A stretch of 64,000 bases of DNA from Protonemura montana (GCA_947568835.1 OX387602.1:18031021-18095020); one strand, 5' to 3'. Shown: positions 1 to 15,811, counted from the first letter of the stretch. Numbers and translations: made by a program. Notes: generated from the sequence alone by a model not told the origin.

Positions 1-3000
1 AACTAAATGCATCTTGATTGTGGGTCAAATTTGATGGACATTGCATTATTTAAACATGTGCCATCGCGTTTTAGCTCTTAAACTTTTAAACACATGCATA
101 TTACATAGCGTCTTACGACTTATAATTTATCAGCCAATGCTCAGTAAAGACTTATTTATAGGTGTGGTCCTGCCCAAATAGACACAATCTAGTTTTTCCA
201 CTTCATTTTATAAATTATTATAAGTAACATTCCTGCTATTACATACACTACTTGAGATTCATGCCTATAACTGTACCGCAGCCTACACTGCAATGTATAT
301 ATTGTAATCTGCGATCGAATAGAACTAGAAGTAGTATTTAATAGGTGCTGCTAGGAGGTGATGGATGGGACACAAGGTACACATTTACATAAAGTGTGTC
401 GTAATCGCAAGACTGGTCTAATCACAAGCAAGTACAGATTCTTTTGATTGGATACGATGTTCACGTGGAGGTTGTGGCCCATTCTTGGTAGGGATTCGGG
501 GCTCTAGCGCAGATGAGTTGTTCACAACAAAAAATGACAACTGAAATAATTGCGATATTAATTTGACAACTACACTTGATCCAAAGTAATTCGTTCTCTT
601 ACATAAGCTATCCAAGGTGCGCTTGTCCGCGACAAAGTAACATTATTTTTTCATTACTTTTAGCGATAAAAAGTGTTGCAGATGCAAATGCATCTGATGA
701 AAATAATTGGCAGCATCTTCTGTTATAAATTTACGCATGAGCTGAAGCGGTAGCCATTTATTTACGTTAATTTAAGAGCTGCTGAAATGTTATCTTAACA
801 ATAGAAATGCGTGACTCAAAAAGTGCGTAAGGCACGAAAAATACCACACAAACCCATTCGTTTTGCCAAGTCTTTGTTTCAAGTTAAAATACTTAAAAAC
901 CACGATGAGATGTATTCTAATGGTCGGTAAAAAGACCTCCCTAAAACCAGTTCCTAAAGTTACTCTTGAGTTATTGCTGGTCGAATGAAAAAAACAGTAA
1001 CCGCGTTTTCGCATCTTCTGAGCCACTACCTATGTGTGTTGAGAGCAGAGATGCTGGAGGAGAGGTCCGAAATCCTGATCGCTGAGACACACATTTGGCG
1101 AGCGTCAAGCTTGCTGCTAGCTGTGTTTGCATATCTCTGCGACATTTTGGGCGTTGTGAAAGAATTGCCTACGCCAAGAAGATGCCACATTCTGATCATT
1201 ATTGCTTCGATGGGTATAAATCGGGTCTATAGTCCGATCTGTCTCCAATTATTTTCATCCATTTGTCCACCGCACACTTGTAAGTTGTAAATGACCAACC
1301 AAAGTCAGAGGTACCTTCCGAGAGTACACAACCGCAACATTACACCTTTATTTTTAACGTGCCTGTGCAATTTTTATTGCAATTTTAATGAAAGTTATGT
1401 ACACCGCACAGAGCTGAGAGGAAATACCAACCCACACCAATCTAGTAATTGTTTTCAAAGAAGAAACCCTCGGTCGTTCGTACTCGCATTCTTGGTAGAA
1501 TTGGGAGTCAGATGCAAGCGCGATCATGAGAAGTGCCGTCGGCCTAAAACTGCAAAAAGTGTATGTGCATTACACATGCGATGCACATTTCTATCACGAA
1601 TTGGAAACTTACTCATGCATGTAACTAGTCATGTACCTACTAGGAAAATGCATATAATTGGCTTCCTGTCGCGAGTATACTGTTGAGCCAGAGCCTATTA
1701 GGCTCCAATGCTTTCAAATTTTTAAATTTTCAAGTGCACGACGGCATCATAACGTCGATAACCTTCTAGTAACCATGTGCAATTTCATCTTTTTGGTTTT
1801 CACTTGAAATTAAGTGCTAAACAGGGCAAAACAAAGCTGCAAAGACGGAAAGACAGTGAACAGCAAAGCTAATATTGTGTTGTCATGGCACGGCCAAAAG
1901 TAACCATCGATGTTTTGAGATTGCGACTCTAATGTGAGGCAATTTTTGTTGGATTGGAACGATCTCGAATCGACCAAATGTTTCCTTTGATCCTTCGGCA
2001 ATTAGGCGCCAGGGCATGTGTGGCATGACTTCTACTCCACGGTGTTCCATTTTATTACATCGCTAGTCAGCGAGTAAAACAAAGGTAAACTTGCCCGAAT
2101 TCCGTGTTTTCGGCCCCGCGACAGCTGATGCTTGGCAATTACGAGGAAAACAATGTGCCGCAAACCTAACTGCCGGTCAATATAATATGAGAAAATAATA
2201 ATACGGCCTTTATATTACAGCCGGAGGGACTTATATACAGCGAACCTTTACTGAAAATGACTATCTACTTTCGATGGTTCTGTTTTAAATTATATTTTGA
2301 AAAATCTTCAATGAAACACATTGCTTTCCGCTGTACACGAAGACCTTTCGCTCAGCTCTTCGACGCTGTGGTATAATTTTGAGTGAGAAATTGGGTCGAT
2401 GGTGATACAGCTCTGACTACTTCGAAAGAGAATTAGGAAAGCGTCCACCCCCGATGGGTGGCGAGCCTACTTCACCCTTCTCCTTTGAAACGCTGTTATT
2501 GTTGAGTTGATCATCATGTTTTGTCTCAAGAGGTCATTAGCTCTGGCAATTCACAATGCAAAAAAACAGAATAAAAACAAAAATTCGAAACGAGAGTCGA
2601 GAAATAACGCCAACTTCGAATTCAATGGTAGAGAGTTTAGCGCACAATTTCTTCGTGCTTTGACAAAGAAGAAAAATTCGCATCAGATTAAGGGGTCAAG
2701 GGGATGGGTGGAGGGGGCGAGGAAGTTAGTTGTGGTTTCATTGTTTCGTAGAATAAATCATTGAAGAAAATGTCCAATACCTAAAATACTGGTCATATAT
2801 ACCATCTAAATTCTGGCCCATAAAAAGTGCGAAGCGGTGTTCTCTGTTCCGTTCCCGAGTCCTCCGGTCCGCTTCGGTCCGCGACCATGCAGTCAACTTC
2901 ACTATCTGCTCGCCATTACCATTGAAAGGTGGTCGGGTTTTGTTTGAGATGTTTGAAGATTTGCATAGCTGCTGGACCAGTCGTGTTTTTATAACATTGC

Positions 3001-6000
3001 TGCTCTTCATTGTTGCTTCGCTGTGGCGTTGTTCGGGACTTGGTGACAGGTCCACGACATATGGCAGGTAGATTCTTTGTTACCGGGACCGCTCAGCGCG
3101 GTGGCTAGGGGTCCGAAGGGGGAGCCTGCCCCCTCATTAACCTACCTGTGCGTGCCACCGCGTTAACGCAGCTCTCGCGCGCGTGCTAGCTCTGCCGCCG
3201 CGGAGGGATAAGAGACCGCTGGTGCCTGCCATGAGGTACTTATTGTTGTGATTTTTCGTCCCACCGTCCGGGACACTCGAGACGATTATTGGCACCTCAT
3301 TCGATAAGTTGTAATTATTTTTAATGAGTAGGTGTGGCTGAGAAATGTTAATCTTTTGGTTTAACTCTCAATTAATTATCTTTGCACCGCTTGGAACCCC
3401 TTGGGTTGTCAAGGTGTCCAGATGCTTTTGTTTAAATGTTGCCATTTGCTTGGATTTTTTTTGTTCCGCTTCTAACAAAACGCAGACGATAATTTTTGAC
3501 AAATTAAAGATCTCTGTTGGTGGTTTTCGGTAGTCGGTACCTACCTCTCCGACATTGGTGGGTTCGTTTATTTGAAGCGAAGTAAAAACACAATCTACGC
3601 CAGTGCGTATACATAAATCGAGTTATGCCGATAGCACTTGTGGAATTAATTATTCAAGCTTGCGTTCGCGTGATTTGAGCCTTGTGTATCGCAACACATG
3701 GCGCGCACGAATTAATTTATACGGACAAGGAGGAAATTTCAATTGCTCGGCATATTTTAATTTTAAAGATCCACCCTATCAGTCCGTCAGGCTCCTTCTG
3801 TTAATTTCCTCGCCGCGGGCGATGTCGAAGAACAGATCGACTAGCGAGCGGACCGCTCAAACGCTCCATTCATTGCGATTTGCGTTATTTTCTACACACA
3901 CAATCGCAATTAAAAACGCACGCATTTTGTGGTGTTTCGGTGAAATTTCGTATCCTTACAGGTCACGACTGACGAGCAGTCAAATCCGAAAATGATTAGA
4001 AACGCACTCACAAAGCTCACAGAAGAGGATGGGAAGTTGTGAGAACACTTAACATTAATCATGTCCAAGACGAGAACCGAAGCCGTCCAATAAAAGTGTG
4101 TTTCTGACCCATCGAGCTGTGAGTGATTAAACCGCTAATTAACGAAGGCGTACATTCAATACCGTCGTCGTGTACTTCTACGTAGAGACCATGAAGCACG
4201 GACACTGGTCGAACCTACCTACCCAGGCAATCGGCATATTCTCACACAGAATGTGCGACGCCTAAAGCGGCCTGGATGGTCCGCAATGAACCGGTTCGCA
4301 TTATCGGAGGCGTAAATAATTATTACACTCTCCAATTCAAGTTTCAACTTTGATTATTACCAACAACAAGATTGACCTTTTTATTTGGAATCTGACGCAA
4401 GTGCGTGCACATTCGTACCAGATAGATACGCATGCACGGAAAGAGTGCGTGCAAGGACTGCGATCTTGTTTACTTACAGTTATCCGAATGGAAAAAACCG
4501 ACTCATAAGTTATATTGTACATTAGCAATATTTATTGGTTCCTAATGCAGAGAAATTTAACGACGTAAAACCATTATAAGATAAAGTAAAAGAAGCAAAC
4601 GGGATTTTGGTCGAGATACAGAGAGCTACACGCAGAAAAGTAATTATCCGTTCTTCAGGTTTAAAGGACTTTTTTTTCTACTCTTGTTATTTGAGAAACG
4701 TGGTCGTTAAAAATGTCGTATTACCTACGCACAACGAAAGCGAGCGTTGCTATCAAGTTGATCGGGCAAAGATTCACAGCGGGTCACCAAGAGCGGACCA
4801 TCCGAACAACTCAGCCCTTATTTCACTCGCGCCTCCTCAAGACACCATTTTGTCCAACAGAAAACGGGCATAAAAATAACATAAAAAAACTCGTATTTTT
4901 ATTTTAAAGTTAACCTTGAAATAATAACAAGTATTGTATGGAAGCATTTGAAAGCGTTTTTGGTAACGTGCGCGCTGCGACCATTTCGAGTGACTCTGCG
5001 GTCAGCTTTCAAAGATACAGACGCTGCTTCAAACGCTGGAGCACAAGTCTTTGCAAACCGAATAGTGCACCACTCTAATTAGTGTTCTGAACGCTTCTCG
5101 TCTCCCAGCACTAATTATATCTGAACATTCATCACACATCTATCACTCAAAATACGCTGCACTCGTAGCTCTATTTATGCACTCTTTTTTTTAGATAGTT
5201 TCTCATATATTCAATTCCTTTATTTTGCACTTGGTAGTATCCACTATAATTTGAAAGGGCAATATCGAAAAAGGGGCTGAGTTTGCTCGATGCCATTCGA
5301 GCCAGGTTTTGGGGATAAACCAGAGTAACCGTATAATGCCGCCAGATGTGGGCAGCGGCACTCGAAACACAGAGTAACTCCAAATGTTCGTACAAACAGG
5401 AAGCTACGTGCCGAAGTCAATTTCAAGATGCAATGTTGGCCACATTTCTTGAGAAATCTTTCTTACCGACACCGGCAGCCCGATGGTGATGCCCAGTGGC
5501 GCTCGCCAATGGCAAAGCTCTCGATGACTTGTTTCTTTCAGTGTCAACCATCGAATTCCTGTCTCATTAAAAAACCGAGCTGCAATGGTCTCAAAAGCCG
5601 TGGTTATTTGTTGGTATGTCCTCTATTGTATACCTCGCTGTGATGGACACACTTTTGACCGACCCAAATATATTTTAGTGTTTCAAAATCCTTGACAGAT
5701 AATACTCTGATTGAAATAATTAACTGCATTCTTCCTTATCAAAATCGCATCGCATCGTTAGGTTTCCTTTAGGCTCAACCGATCAATCAGTACCGATAAC
5801 ACAATGTCTTGGAAATGAAAGAATTTGTACCTAAGCAGACCGTCCACCACTGCAAATACCAAGTGGGTGACCTAACGTACCCTCTTACATAATGACTTAC
5901 GTACGAGCATTAAGGGATGGTTTTATTTTTCAAACATGGCAACGCTGAGGGTGCAGCAGCGACCATTTTTTTTAAACCCTCCATATCCTGCATTACGGTC

Positions 6001-9000
6001 TCTTTGTGCAGAAAACTTGTTAAATAAGTTGGACCACATGCGGGGGTGAGAAAGTAAGGTGGCAGGCATTGCTGGCTTTGCGTTGGGGGAGAAAGAGGGA
6101 CAGAATTATTCCATAGCAAACAAAGAAGACCAGCAAAACCTTTAACACGGAGCAGCGAAAAGCAATTAGTAGAAAGATATTTTGTTGCATTTTCAGCCCA
6201 AAAAGGTTCGATCTGCAATAGATTTGTGTCGACGATGAATAGTGTTGACTGATAATAATTGATTGAAATGAGAAATAAATTAGACATGGAATAAATAATG
6301 GTGCGTAATTATTTCTAAGAGCAGCAAGAACTTCTTTGGGAATGGATGCGATGGGTTGCCGGCTCTAGATTTCTTGTCGCGTACAGAGAGAGACTGAGTA
6401 AGAGAATTTTAAGTGTATGATCATTAAAATTGTTCTTGCAAGCATTTGAAAATTAAACTCGAATCAATCATTCCGACTAGCATCTGTCAAAACATTGTTA
6501 AACATCACGTTGAGCGTGGAGCTTCATCTGACAAATCAACTACATTCAGCTTTCATTCAGAATGAAGAAATTTAACATAATACAATGCTTGTTACATTCG
6601 GATTGTTGAGACATTTTAATCGGAAGATCAAAGATGAATATAAATGTAATTATTGCATCGTATTTCGCGAATGTATACAGCAAAATAGCCAACATCTCCA
6701 TGGGCGAGGTATTCAGGAAGCTGCTACGCTATAAGAGTATCGGCCGATAGTCAATGTAAATCTCTCAAAAAGTACCTAACCTAGTTGCTCTAAATCTGAT
6801 CATTAGGCAGAGAAACTAACATCGCAATCTATTTCTGAACCAGCTCGCACTTGCCACGTGACCAGCGAGTGCGTGAGTGCGTGCATATTATGAGGAACGC
6901 GTATAGTGCGTCTAACATGAAACCACCATTAAACTTACAGCACAGATTTCTGGCTTGCCGACAAAAATGATGAATATTTCTCATTTTAAATCGTTTAATA
7001 TTTGCAGTTATGGTTATTGGTGTTTCATATGAGATAAAACCTACTGCTTTTGGTCACCAATTACTTAGAAAGATGGGATAACTGCGATTAAGACTGATAA
7101 AATATTGCAATGCAAGTTGAAAATTATTATCTTTTTTTTGGATCCACTGAATGTGCAGAGGATATAATAAAGATCAAAAGAACAATTTTGAAACATCTAC
7201 TCTTCTTGTGTTCACCAGTTTTCTTCATAGAAATCCGTTTACTCTTCTTCTACCATGTGCAAGGTTTGGAAACTTCTCATATGGTATTACGCAATCCAAG
7301 TGACATTCTCTTATAGATTTATGGCGAGGTTGTGGTGAAAATGACAACGTTACTTTTCTCTTTTTAGTTCTCCTCATTGCGGTTACCCATTTTAGTGGTG
7401 GCTTCTTAGCAAATAAAATTTATTTCGAATGGAAGTCGATAAGAGGATTGAAACCTCCGAGCAAAAAGTCAAGTACGAACCTTTGAGTAAGAAAAGTCAA
7501 CGAAAAAATTGACTTTTCACTGCATGCAAAAATAACATAATCTCATTATTTTAGGTATCTAAGAAAATGAAAACGTAAGTGAATTATTTTGTCGGTTCGT
7601 ACATAGTGCTATCCGACAGCGCATGCCCCTCAGAAAACCCGGCGCCACCACCAAGAAGAAATTTCCAGCACCACGAAGACATTCTCAAATTGCACGCAAG
7701 GAAATTCACCCCTAAGGTCCGTCTTACAAAGGAGATTATTGTACCCCAAAGAAGACTTATCAAACGCTCCTAATTGATTGAATCTAATCCCTTAATCTGG
7801 TATTATTTATAGACGCAGCCAAGAGCTATTAATCGATAGTATTATATTTGTTCAAAGACCGGATGTTAGTTCAATAATCCGGTTTGTGACTAAAGTGTAG
7901 GAACATTAACCAAAAACTGGACACGCAAAATAATATTCACTAAACGCAAAGAAAACGTATTTTTCTACTTTCTAGGCCCCATCAAAATTTCGACATATCA
8001 TTACTTCATGCCTTGCTTACAATTAATCTATCACATTTTTGCTATAGTTTTTCCCATAAACGGTTCACAAATGCGCAAAGTATTTTGGTTCGAACCGGAT
8101 GGTACATTTCTTCGCTCTCTCTCCCTTGCCTTTGACCATCTTGGGACAGTTTAGCACACCGTGCGTTAGAACTAGGATAATGCGAAGATGATACCCCTTT
8201 CACGATCCCTAAATTTGCCAGTATTCTACCACAGAGAGGGATGAAGCAGAAGGGTTGACGCTCATATGTAAACCTCATAGAAGACTGACCCTGTTCTTTG
8301 TAATTGTCCACATAAGTAGCTATTTATTCGCAACAATAAATGATAATAGATTTGAGTAAAGGGATGAGTTCGAAAGTAAATTGTATGACTTATAAGTTGG
8401 GATTGAGTGGTACCCTGTGGTTTATTTGGAACACTGTGATTCAATGTTTCTAAGAAGATACCCAGATCTTGGCGGAAGATGAATCCGATCTCATGCAGAT
8501 GTTGTATACCTACTTTATGGAAATCTTATGGGGACCCGTCAACGGTTTGTCGGAAAAACAAAATGGGAACTCTCAAACACCATTCCGATGTAAAGCATCA
8601 CTGTGTATTAACCAAAAAAAATTAATTTAAGTACAACGTCTTGCGACAATTATTTTTGGCAGAAGTTGATAAAAAGTGGGATGTCATGTGCCACAATATC
8701 GCGCACACAATCAATTCATTTCGCTTCGTTCTTCACGCACGGCAATCCACATCTGTCTGTATGTCCTCTCACATTAAAAGTCGAGACAAGTATTTTTGGC
8801 ACTGATTAGCTATGGATGTGTGCGAGCGCGTATTCGAAAAAAAAACAAAAACTATACCATCGGTTTCATACAAAGTGGAAAATGTTGGCACATATATGCG
8901 CTCCCACGTCTGTAGCGAATTAGCGGTTGTGGCTAACGCACTTTTACTCACTTACTCCCGTTTCCAGCGTTAAAAATAACCCCTGTACAACTCTGATCAA

Positions 9001-12000
9001 CACACATCTATAACAGCACAAAGGGGAGTTTTTTTTCTTCAAACTTGATACTTACAAGTCAAGTTTTTTTCTTTAACGCGTAATGCGCATAAAAAAACTC
9101 CGGCACATTCCAAAACATCCCTTAAAGTCTTAAAACTCCCACTTCTCGTAAGCTGACACCTAACCCCCGTTTACTACGGGCTAAGAAAACATTGATATCT
9201 TCACTTCTGATTTATAATTAATAGAAACGGTGGAAATGTTTTTGGTACTAATAATAAAAAAGTTGGGCCCAGCGGCCAAGTGCAACCGTAGCCGATGCGA
9301 TGATCTAACATTGAGATCGAGCCGCAAGCCTTCTTCAGGCACCCTCGCTCCTGATGACCTAGTCGAAGAAACCACCCTTCTGGATCAATCTCACTTCCAA
9401 ATACCAACACTCTAACGCAAAAAAAAAACTGCTTTGCTCTTACGTAAAGAAGCAGAATGTCTGCTCCTAGAGGGCGATTTTGTTAACTGGTGACTATCCA
9501 GACAATTTTTCCTTGAAAAAAGTTACACTAGAGTCACCGCCAACGAGAAAACTCCAAAACTCCAAAACTTAATTAAATAAATAAATATTTAAGATGTGCA
9601 CTTGTTACTTTAGATTTGATATCCACACAGATACTTTATAATAGCTGTACGTAGCTTTCGTGCGTTACTAGCACTACCGGCCGGCGTTCGAACTACCAAC
9701 AACAGTACTAAAACACCATGCATGAACTCGGCTGCTTCGGAAGGGAATGATCTCGCAATGCTGTACCTTTACTTGCCAACACATTTTACGACTTTTGCGG
9801 TGGAATGCAAGATCTCTTACACTGAATCTCGCTGTCTACGAAGAAATGTTCTTTCTTCAGTTCTCTGCCTGACTTGTGTTACAATAACGAGTCCACGCAC
9901 CTCTCTCGCAGGTCGTACGCACAATTCGGCGGGCACCTATCGCCCGTAGTGTATGAGTAAGATAAAAAAGGTATTGAATAGATAGCCCCCGGCTCGCAGT
10001 CAGACCGCATTGATTGAGCGAAAGAATCAAACACCTGCTGTTTTTATGATTGAATATTGAAACTTCATCTTAATCAAATTAGCATCTTGTCAGACGGCGA
10101 ACGCCGATTGTAAGAGTCAATTAGAATTGTTTGAGATTATTTAATAATGGTTATCATTTTATCTCCAAATATCTGTCTGAAAAGCGAATCAATATTCATG
10201 CGAAATAATTAAAGATGCACGAAAAGCTATCGTTTTAAATTTGCGTATCTAATTACTCAGAAGATTGCAATGTGTTTCCGGTGCCGGTTCGAGGAAAGTA
10301 ACACGCGCAATCAAAAATCGGATTCGACAAATTTTCGACTGATTCACCCGCGGTGACTGTTACTTCAAGCATCGGAGCTTTTTTGAGCTTGTATTTTAAT
10401 CTGTCATGGTTGGCATATGGATAATTTGACATTTTACGTGAGCCCATGTTATTTAAGGAGACAGCGGAGACCGGAAAGATCGGAGAAAATATTATTACCT
10501 ACGGAACTCATCAAAATTTCAGCGAAATAAAAAAAAAAAACGCAATTGTTGCGTCGAATCGGAAAACGCAGTAAATTTGAGCAAAACAAAGCAGTGTCAA
10601 TCGGTTCCGTGTGAGTGCACCTTGAGGCAATACTGTCGCGTTCCCTTTGTGTTAACGCTGTCATTTGATTTGCTCGCGTTGGGGTGGAGGTGCCAAGTTT
10701 GCTGATGGGTTACCACCGCCGCCGCAAATCTGCCCACGGCACCCAACAATTTGTACGAAAAGTAACAATATCTGCGGCCACGTTAGTGGATCGTTGAAAT
10801 ACCAGGTGGTTTTCCTCAAAAACGAATGAAAAAAAAAAACTTTCAACAACACAAAGGGTTGCCAAAATCTGTTGTAATAGTCATGAGTCGAATAGTACTA
10901 GAACGGTTTGAAATACAGTACAAAAAAATGGCCTGTAAAAAAGCCGTCGTCTCCGAACTGGCGATGGCAGTCGCACGCGGCTTGGGCGAGGGGGGTGGTG
11001 GGTGTGCGGACGCGGCTTTTGGGGGCAGGGGCTGCACTTGCCGGCAGCTGCGTGTAACAAAAAACCTGGGCATGATTTTACGAGGACGTGCTACGATTTC
11101 AGCGACCACATGGTATTCACGCACAATACGCTGAACAATCGTTAAAGTACAATTTTAATTGCCGCATCTGACAATGGTGGAAAATGAAACGCATTTATCG
11201 TCGTACGGGGAGTGGTGCGGCGGGAGTAGGTAGTACTTGAAGAACAATCAGGTGGATATTTTTGGGATTGATGATCACGTTGCTACACTAAAAGAACTTT
11301 CACGGATAAATTGATATTATGCCGTGAAAGTTTTTTTTTTGGCGCCGAAAAGAATATTTTTCAAACATCCCTGAATGTGTCACACTATAGCAAAAAAATC
11401 CAAACCCTTTAATAAATTACTTGATGGACAGGCGTTTGCGTTTTTTGAGCTTCTCGCTTGGGTTACGTTGTTCCGTCTCTTTTCACGCACGGCGCACGCA
11501 CATCGGCTTGTCTGATAGTTTACGAAGCACAATTGGACATTTCTCCCTTCAGATAATTGACGCAAGCAACATCCTAACGAACGTACCCCAAGGGAAGATA
11601 CGAGTTCTTTTCACAATTCGTCGAGCAATTTCGAAAAGGGCTTTTCAAGATTTATATTTATGAATTCTATAAAGTTCTGGAAGTGAGAACTTCAAGCATT
11701 GCATGCGAATTCAAAATGAGAGTCAGAACCCATTAAATAATTAGCGATAAGCTAGCGTTATCGTAACACAATCTCTACGAGTTATTTTGAAGCTTTCGAC
11801 TTTCATGACCACCGTACAACAAAGAAAAAAACCGAATAAAATCGACAATTTGATAGCTGGATCAATGGGGCTGGGGGTAAGGGCCTAAGTGTCGACTTGC
11901 ACAAGTTTACTTGATCGATCTGCATTGCGGTTTTCGGTTCGGATTGTGACGTGGCATCACGATGTGAAGGTAGCCGAGGTGTAGTGGGTACTCGAGGTGG

Positions 12001-14264
12001 CGAACAAAGCACGAGAGCAAAGCACTTCGTCTCTGTGACAGGTCATTAAGTGCATGCACCGGGAGTCGACCAGGATACCACGCGGCATCGAGCAGTTTTG
12101 CAGCGCGCTTAGGCAGTGGTAAAATATTCAGCGGTTGTATCGTTCGTTTTACCAACACGGTGGAAAAGTTCTGCTGGAAGCGCGGTTTACGTACACGTAC
12201 TAATTGTTTTTCACTCTCGAATGGGGTTGTTTAATTGAGACAAACATTAGAGGTCGCTGGGAGATTATATCTCATGTGCATTTGCCAGCGAGATGGAGAC
12301 AGTCCCTATAACTAGACGAGATTGCAAGAGATAGTCACTGCGTTTCGCATGCTCTTGAACGAACATTTAATTAAAATGTTGTTGATATAAATATTAATAA
12401 AAATTATCATTCGTTTAAGTAATTATGAGCACGCTTTTTGCCATCTTAATATATGACCGTCAAAGAAAAAAATATATTTCATAGTATCAAAAACCCTCCA
12501 AGTGATTTGGGCATCTAGAGCACGCGGTTCTCTCGGTAATTTTCAGCTGTTCAATGAACGTGTTTAGCTTCGCATAATGGGAGTAATTATATTTTTACCC
12601 CCGGAGTCACAATTATAAATAATTATTCGTGCCTTGTGCCAGCACAATTGGTCGTCGACGACGACAACGACAGCGGTTTTGGCTTTTCCAAGATCTCGGC
12701 CGCACACAACTGCGACGCGGGAGTGCGACAAATGCAATGACAATAATTTACAAGCGCCGGTTTCATTATTTTTAAGTATATGGCATTACTAATGTATTGT
12801 TTCGTTAAAAATAGTTTGGAACAGTCAGTGCAAAGTGAATGTGAACATTTGCGTCTGTGTCTCTGTCGAAGCGACGACGTGGCAGTAACGAGATGAGTTA
12901 GAAAGTATCGCGGATAGCATGAGAAATCCCAACCCCCCGTTCGGATTTGCACGATGTGGTGATTGGAAAATTGTTAGGGCGTTTCCTGCTCAACAGCAAC
13001 GATTCAATTAGCATCGTATCGGAATATGATCATGCGCACTTTCAAGCAGGTATCGATGGAAATCCAAATTGGCAGCGCATCTCGGCTCCAAATAAGGTGA
13101 AGTTGAAAGAAGTAAAAGCTCCCTTTTGGAAGCCGCGCAAGTGTTTATATAAATCTAAAAGATTTTTTACTCGAAACAGATATATGAAGAAAGAATAGAT
13201 GTTTGATTCGATGAAATTTTCTTAGAAATGGACCGGGAATTGGATTTAGACGAGGCACGCTCAAGGTAATCGAGATCGGAGCTCGCGTTACCTATCCAAA
13301 GAAGCTTTGTCTCCACGAGGATAACCAACCCATGCGTGCACGAATTGCGGAGGAAAGAAATTGCTACAAAAACGAGAAAAGTAAATTTAAATTTGTAATG
13401 ACCGGGTTCGAATTCATCGAGCAAATCTAGCTCCACCAAACAATTAAGTAAATTACTTACATTTACCGTGTTTTTGTAAATGATTCACTCCCCTCGGTTT
13501 TCGCCAGTAATCAGAGGGAACTCAGCAGTTAGCATTCAGCAGGTCGACGGAGCGTGGACTTTGAGGTCTGTAGGTTTGAAGTGTGTGGTACCTGCAGAGA
13601 GAGAAAGACATGTCATCATCATTGCACGAGATATGCAACTATTAATGTAGGAATAAATCATAATTCCGGTGACATACGAGATAGAGAAACGCATAAATTA
13701 TTGTGTTCGTAGTGAGTCGAATACAGTTCCTTTTCCATATTCTTCTTCGCATGTTTATTGGCTTTCTAAAATTGGGTGCGTTTTAATTCATGTGAGCTTC
13801 GTACAATACAACGATACGTTATTGCAATCCTTGACTCGATAAGAGCAAAAAAAAGTCCGATTATTTTTTATCTGTCCAAAAATATTCCACTATGCTTTAA
13901 TCCTTGAATAGAAAACAACCACCCTAATGCCATTGAAGGTATCCACAAAGGAAGTTTACTACGGCTCTGACATAGTCGTTGCCACTTTCCATTTTAGGTG
14001 CCATCTTGGAATAAGTTTATCGTCGAATCTTAGGACTACACATATTTTGAAAAAGTAAGGTTTTAAGGTAATTAAAATTTTAAAAGCTGTTCCAGTTAAA
14101 GTTTGTTTTGCAGAAAATAATATGAATTGCAAGGCTTCGATAAAAAAATCCAAAATTTCGCGGTAATTGTAAAATAAAAATGTACCCCAGTAGATCATGC
14201 AGATACCCTCCTCGGTACATACCGACAATCACGTGATTGTTATCGCCGTTTGTTTTGCTTGCAG
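1..14264. other. Non-coding DNA (intergenic or 5' intron)
   Basis: No reading frame here has a recognisable product or is supported by splice signals. GC-rich, CpG-containing patches at 2830-3240 and 10680-11110 stand out from the AT-rich background and could be regulatory. No gene can be assigned to them. Confidence 0.6.
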
Positions 14265-14300
14265 GAATCATCGCCGACTTTGACGCTAATTTCGTCAAAG
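14265..14300 (+). other. Candidate 36-base small exon
   Basis: A strong acceptor (cgtttgttttgcttgcag) is followed 36 bases later by the donor AAAG|GTAAGA. Two of the three frames are open: phase 0 gives ESSPTLTLISSK, another gives IIADFDANFVK. Its length is a multiple of three. It could be an internal 5' exon of Ca-beta or chance. Confidence 0.25.
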
Positions 14301-15788
14301 GTAAGAGAAAGCTATGCGACAGCAGCGCCCTCGCGACAAGGTGTGTGTCTTGTGAAGGTTCACTTCTCTTTATTTGCATTGTGACCTCACTCGACCTTTT
14401 TAGAGCCAAGTATAGTCTTGACCTTCCTTATCAGTGCACGGTTACCTCAAAGCATTTCTTAGTGCCATTGATAAGGGTGTGCATCTTCGCGGCAGCCCGG
14501 CTGCCTTTCGGCTTGCATCGTGAACGCCGATTGGCCAGCGTTGACCTTGAGATAGATGCATGCTAGCGCGCGAGCCAATTGGAAGCGAGATGCAAGTAAC
14601 TACCCTTAAGACTGCTCATTGGCTTGAAATGAGGTACTTTTCCGAGCTATAGTACTGTCTCGCTCTACTTTAAATTAAATCTAAACTTTGTTATACCCAA
14701 CCATTAAAACTCGGTGGGTTCTTAGAATACAATTTTTAGAAAATTTTAGATTATCGGACACAGGTCGAGAGAGAAAATAGCTAACTATCTATACCTACCA
14801 AAGGAATGAATCACGCCTAGAAGCTAGAAGGTCTTGATTTTTTATATGTAATTACGCATGCTACTTCAACGGAATTATCTGCATTTGTATTGTTTAATTA
14901 GAGATTTATTGGTAACCGCCTGCAGCTTGCAAAAACAGATATGGCTGTTGGAGAAATTAAATGCCTTGCAACCGAGTAGCGAATTACATTTCTAACACAA
15001 CCGCATATACTTGAAGACACAATGGGCGCTATAGTCAGAAATTGATCCTTGTAATGACAAGTCTTAGGCAACCTGCCACACATTACGACGTTTTATTATT
15101 CATGCCATGTATCCAGAATTACGTGCACTCATCTGAAGCTAATCACGATCAAGGCCATTATGAAATTATCGGGTACACATGCTCATTATTTTAATACAAC
15201 AGCTACTTCGCTTAATAATGAGTATGTTGAACTTTGGAATGTGTTAAATAGCGTGTTTCGGGGGACTTGGTGGTTTTAGCCACGTCTTTAATACCTGGGT
15301 CACTATGCGTAATTGTTCGGGTCATCAAATAACAATCAATACAATATACAACTTGAAAACAAGTAAATGATCTTGAATCTGTCTAAAAGTGAAACAATTG
15401 CACTTAAGAAGTGTTTGAAATTGTATCCACATCGCTTTGACTGTGTGACAATTGCTATTTTTGAAGTCCAAGTTCAATTAGCACGGCGACAACATTGTCA
15501 GAATTCTACGAGTGACACTCGCAATGTTTCTCTACCCAAAATTGCAAAATTTAAAAAAGAAAAACTTTCGACGTTTACGTTAGAGCACATCCCCAAGTAA
15601 AACTTCATCACAAAAGAGATCAAAAAAACGATTATCATTTTCTAATTTTTTACAGCTATCGTAAAACTTTGCGCGATGATCCGGCTGCTCGTTTAATGTG
15701 TTCACAAGTTTCGGCCTGTACTTAATGGTTACCTCGCGAAAATATTAGTGGAAAAACAATTCGTCTGGAATTATTTTACAACAGTTAA

Positions 15789-15811
15789 GAGAGAGAGAGA
15801 GAGCGAGAGAA
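15789..15811 (+). repeat. (GA)n microsatellite
   Basis: A GA repeat with one interruption (gagcgagaga). Confidence 0.9.

Noticed and set aside
10826-11134. Overlapping plus- and minus-strand frames in a G-rich patch
   Set aside because: Both frames are low complexity (GEGGGG / PPPPSPKP) and mirror each other; composition explains their openness.
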